Both the position numbers and the translations under genes were made by a program. From NCBI GenBank assembly GCA_018873245.2, contig JAEMBT020000001.1, forward strand, positions 2,232,001 to 2,296,000: a stretch of 64,000 bases of DNA. The letters run 5' to 3'. Origin of the DNA: Archegozetes longisetosus. Its lineage: Eukaryota; Arthropoda; Arachnida; Sarcoptiformes; Trhypochthoniidae. This document shows positions 62,408 through 64,000 of this stretch, in pieces (position 1 is the stretch's first letter; each line of letters begins with the position of its first letter). The notes under the pieces were generated by a model. The model had not been told where the DNA came from. It was given only the letters and a program-made list of their open reading frames with translations, and made no database searches.

Positions 62408-62880
62408 AATGGAGCTTGAGATATTTTTCATCTCTGATTCCACTCCATCTCCACACAACTAAACTCTACTTCCACTCCATTCCCGATAGTTTCATAAATC
62501 TCAACTCCAATGCCACTCCACTACACTGAAGTTGGAGTCCATCTCCAACTCCATTCTCCACTTAAAAAATATCATCAGTGATGAAATTCCATAAAATGGG
62601 ATCACATTTTGGTGCAATAACTGACATAATATTGAACGTATTATTTATTAAAATAACTTTTAAAGTTGAATTTTTTGTCTAAAACTATGAGGAAAATACA
62701 TTTAATTTGTCTCATGGAGTCAAGATTTAGACTTGAACTCCACAATTTGAAACTCCATCGCCACTCCAGCTCCACTCTATTTTCAATTCTCATCTCCGTT
62801 CCCGATCCATTCAATGAAAAATTTTGAACTCCATTCCCACTCCAACTCCAGTGGAGTGGAGTCCACTCTTTCTTCTATAA
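62408..62880. repeat. CTCCACTCCAACTCC-rich degenerate repeat clusters
   Basis: Two clusters (about 62440-62575 and 62715-62872) of ACTCC/CTCCA words, separated by about 140 bp of ordinary AT-rich DNA, with the opposite word (GGAGTGGAGT) at the right edge. It could be subterminal repeats of a decayed DNA transposon, but no clear TIR was found. Confidence 0.45.
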
Positions 62881-63987
62881 TAGTAACCAATCGATTGATG
62901 TATAAAATAGAGTTTGAAGGATTTTTGCAATATTTTGCAGTAGAGACCCAGACATGAATTTTGAAAACATTTCTAGGAGTTCTATGGCCCTGTAGCTCCA
63001 ACTGACTAAGAGTGTAAAATGAACATGAAAGATTAGGTTAAGTTAGATGAGATCAGATTAGATAGCATATACATAGCAGATATCTGGATTAGTATTTAAA
63101 TTGTCTGTTAGATATTGGTTTTATAATTTGAGCAAACAGCATAAAGTAAGTATTACTTGAGCTGATAAGTCCGTTTCAGCTTTATATCATCAATCATAAG
63201 TATTATTTGTTTCGACATCTTAAGTGCAATCAATTGTTAAACAAATGGATTTACTATTTGCACATCACTTCTTATAAGTGCTATATTGTTGCATATCTCA
63301 ATCTTGCAACTATTTGATATTTGACCTAACATCTCAAGTCAATCAACAATTATAGAATTGACTAGCTTACGACTGAATTGAAAATATATAGTAAATATAT
63401 AGTAAATATACCTGATTTGTAATTTGATCATGTTCTATCGTTTGACTATTGCGTAACTTTGATTTGCCTGAGGTGTTGTCTAATATGAATACAGATACTT
63501 GAACATAGATACTTGAGTTTATTTTGAGGAAGTCTCATCGTGGAAGTCACACTATCTATCAATATAACTGTTTCAATAATAATATTACAATACTTTATAC
63601 AACATATACTTTTGTGCTTAATATAACTGTTAATTTAGGTAAATATTACAAAGTTTAGATGACTGTGATAATATAAACTGTTTGAATATGTGATAGTACG
63701 CAACACGCATGAAATACAATGTTTAATGTATTGAGCTAGTAGTGGTTTGCTCTTATACTCTAACGTATATCTTCATACTTGTTGCTCTTTACTCAACATA
63801 CAAACTCACTTTCTATGCATACTCCTTACTTTCCATCATCTCTTCTCTCTCTTTCATCTGCAAAATGGTTGTCTTCACCTTTTACATAATCGATTATTTG
63901 TCACAATTACGAGTTTAGTCTGGTGTAGATTATATCTTACTTAATCAACGTTTTTTCAATCACTTCTAGTTTTGAGTGATATTTAAT

Positions 63988-64000
63988 ATGGGCAAAAAGA
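63988..64000 (+). CDS. Possible start of a second frequenin gene (13 nt visible)
   Basis: The last 13 bases read ATG GGC AAA AAG A, giving MGKK, the same start as the intact frequenin and as NCS-1 proteins generally. The next codon starts with A, compatible with Asn or Ser. Drosophila carries two tandem frequenin genes in the same orientation, so a tandem paralogue 9 kb downstream is plausible. With only four codons visible the match could be chance. Confidence 0.3.

Larger units (their letters stand above)
55301..63987. other. 8.7-kb intergenic region without a recognisable gene
   Basis: The open frames on both strands are short, low-complexity or made by tandem repeats, and I recognise no protein family. 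Repeats present: 10-bp AAGTTCGACA-like units at 55951-56038, 10-bp TATGAATTTG units at 57211-57310, 18-bp units at 57641-57766, 16-bp units at 59088-59183, TTAGG-like sequence at 61119-61185 and two CTCCACTCC-rich clusters at 62408-62880. It may include 3' UTR of frequenin and upstream exons of the gene starting at 63988. Confidence 0.55.

Overview
The window is animal nuclear DNA, AT-rich, with GT-AG introns. It is most likely from an arthropod: a frequenin-type calcium sensor, Tc1/mariner-type element debris and a short interstitial TTAGG-like stretch all fit, but the species cannot be named from sequence alone. No prokaryotic, viral or organellar genes were seen.

Three intact multi-exon genes can be reconstructed. 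(1) Plus strand, 4334-14768: a 21-exon ABCC4/MRP4-like ABC transporter of 1345 aa. (2) Minus strand, 26094-20681: a 5-exon nucleoporin NUP188 of 1717 aa. (3) Plus strand, 27865-55088: frequenin/NCS-1, 7 exons and 189 aa spread over 27 kb, including a 25-nt microexon. NUP188 and frequenin are head to head, about 1.77 kb apart. The last 13 bases (ATG GGC AAA AAG A) may begin a second, tandem frequenin gene.

Region by region: 1-2745 is a decayed duplicate of the 3' half of ABCC4 followed by an antisense piece of the NUP188 3' end. 2746-4333 is intergenic with a TIR element. 4334-14768 is the intact ABCC4 gene, whose two large introns (3 and 11) are swollen by mobile elements. 14769-20680 is a second decayed NUP188 3' fragment plus a dense cluster of non-autonomous DNA transposons and palindromes. 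20681-26094 is intact NUP188. 26095-27864 is the shared 5' region. 27865-55088 is frequenin with long introns full of GA/CT tracts and minisatellites. 55089-63987 is intergenic, with several short-period tandem repeats.

The main structural story is that the convergent ABCC4-NUP188 junction exists three times: pseudogene plus fragment, intact ABCC4 plus fragment, and ABCC4 3'-flank fragment plus intact NUP188. This records tandem duplication of the convergent gene ends. At least two TIR elements later inserted at TA dinucleotides in the decaying copies, and the paralogous copies preserve the empty sites. I found no new multi-gene system. The strongest leads are this triplicated junction, several small TIR elements, an intronic hairpin, the frequenin microexon and the possible second frequenin.
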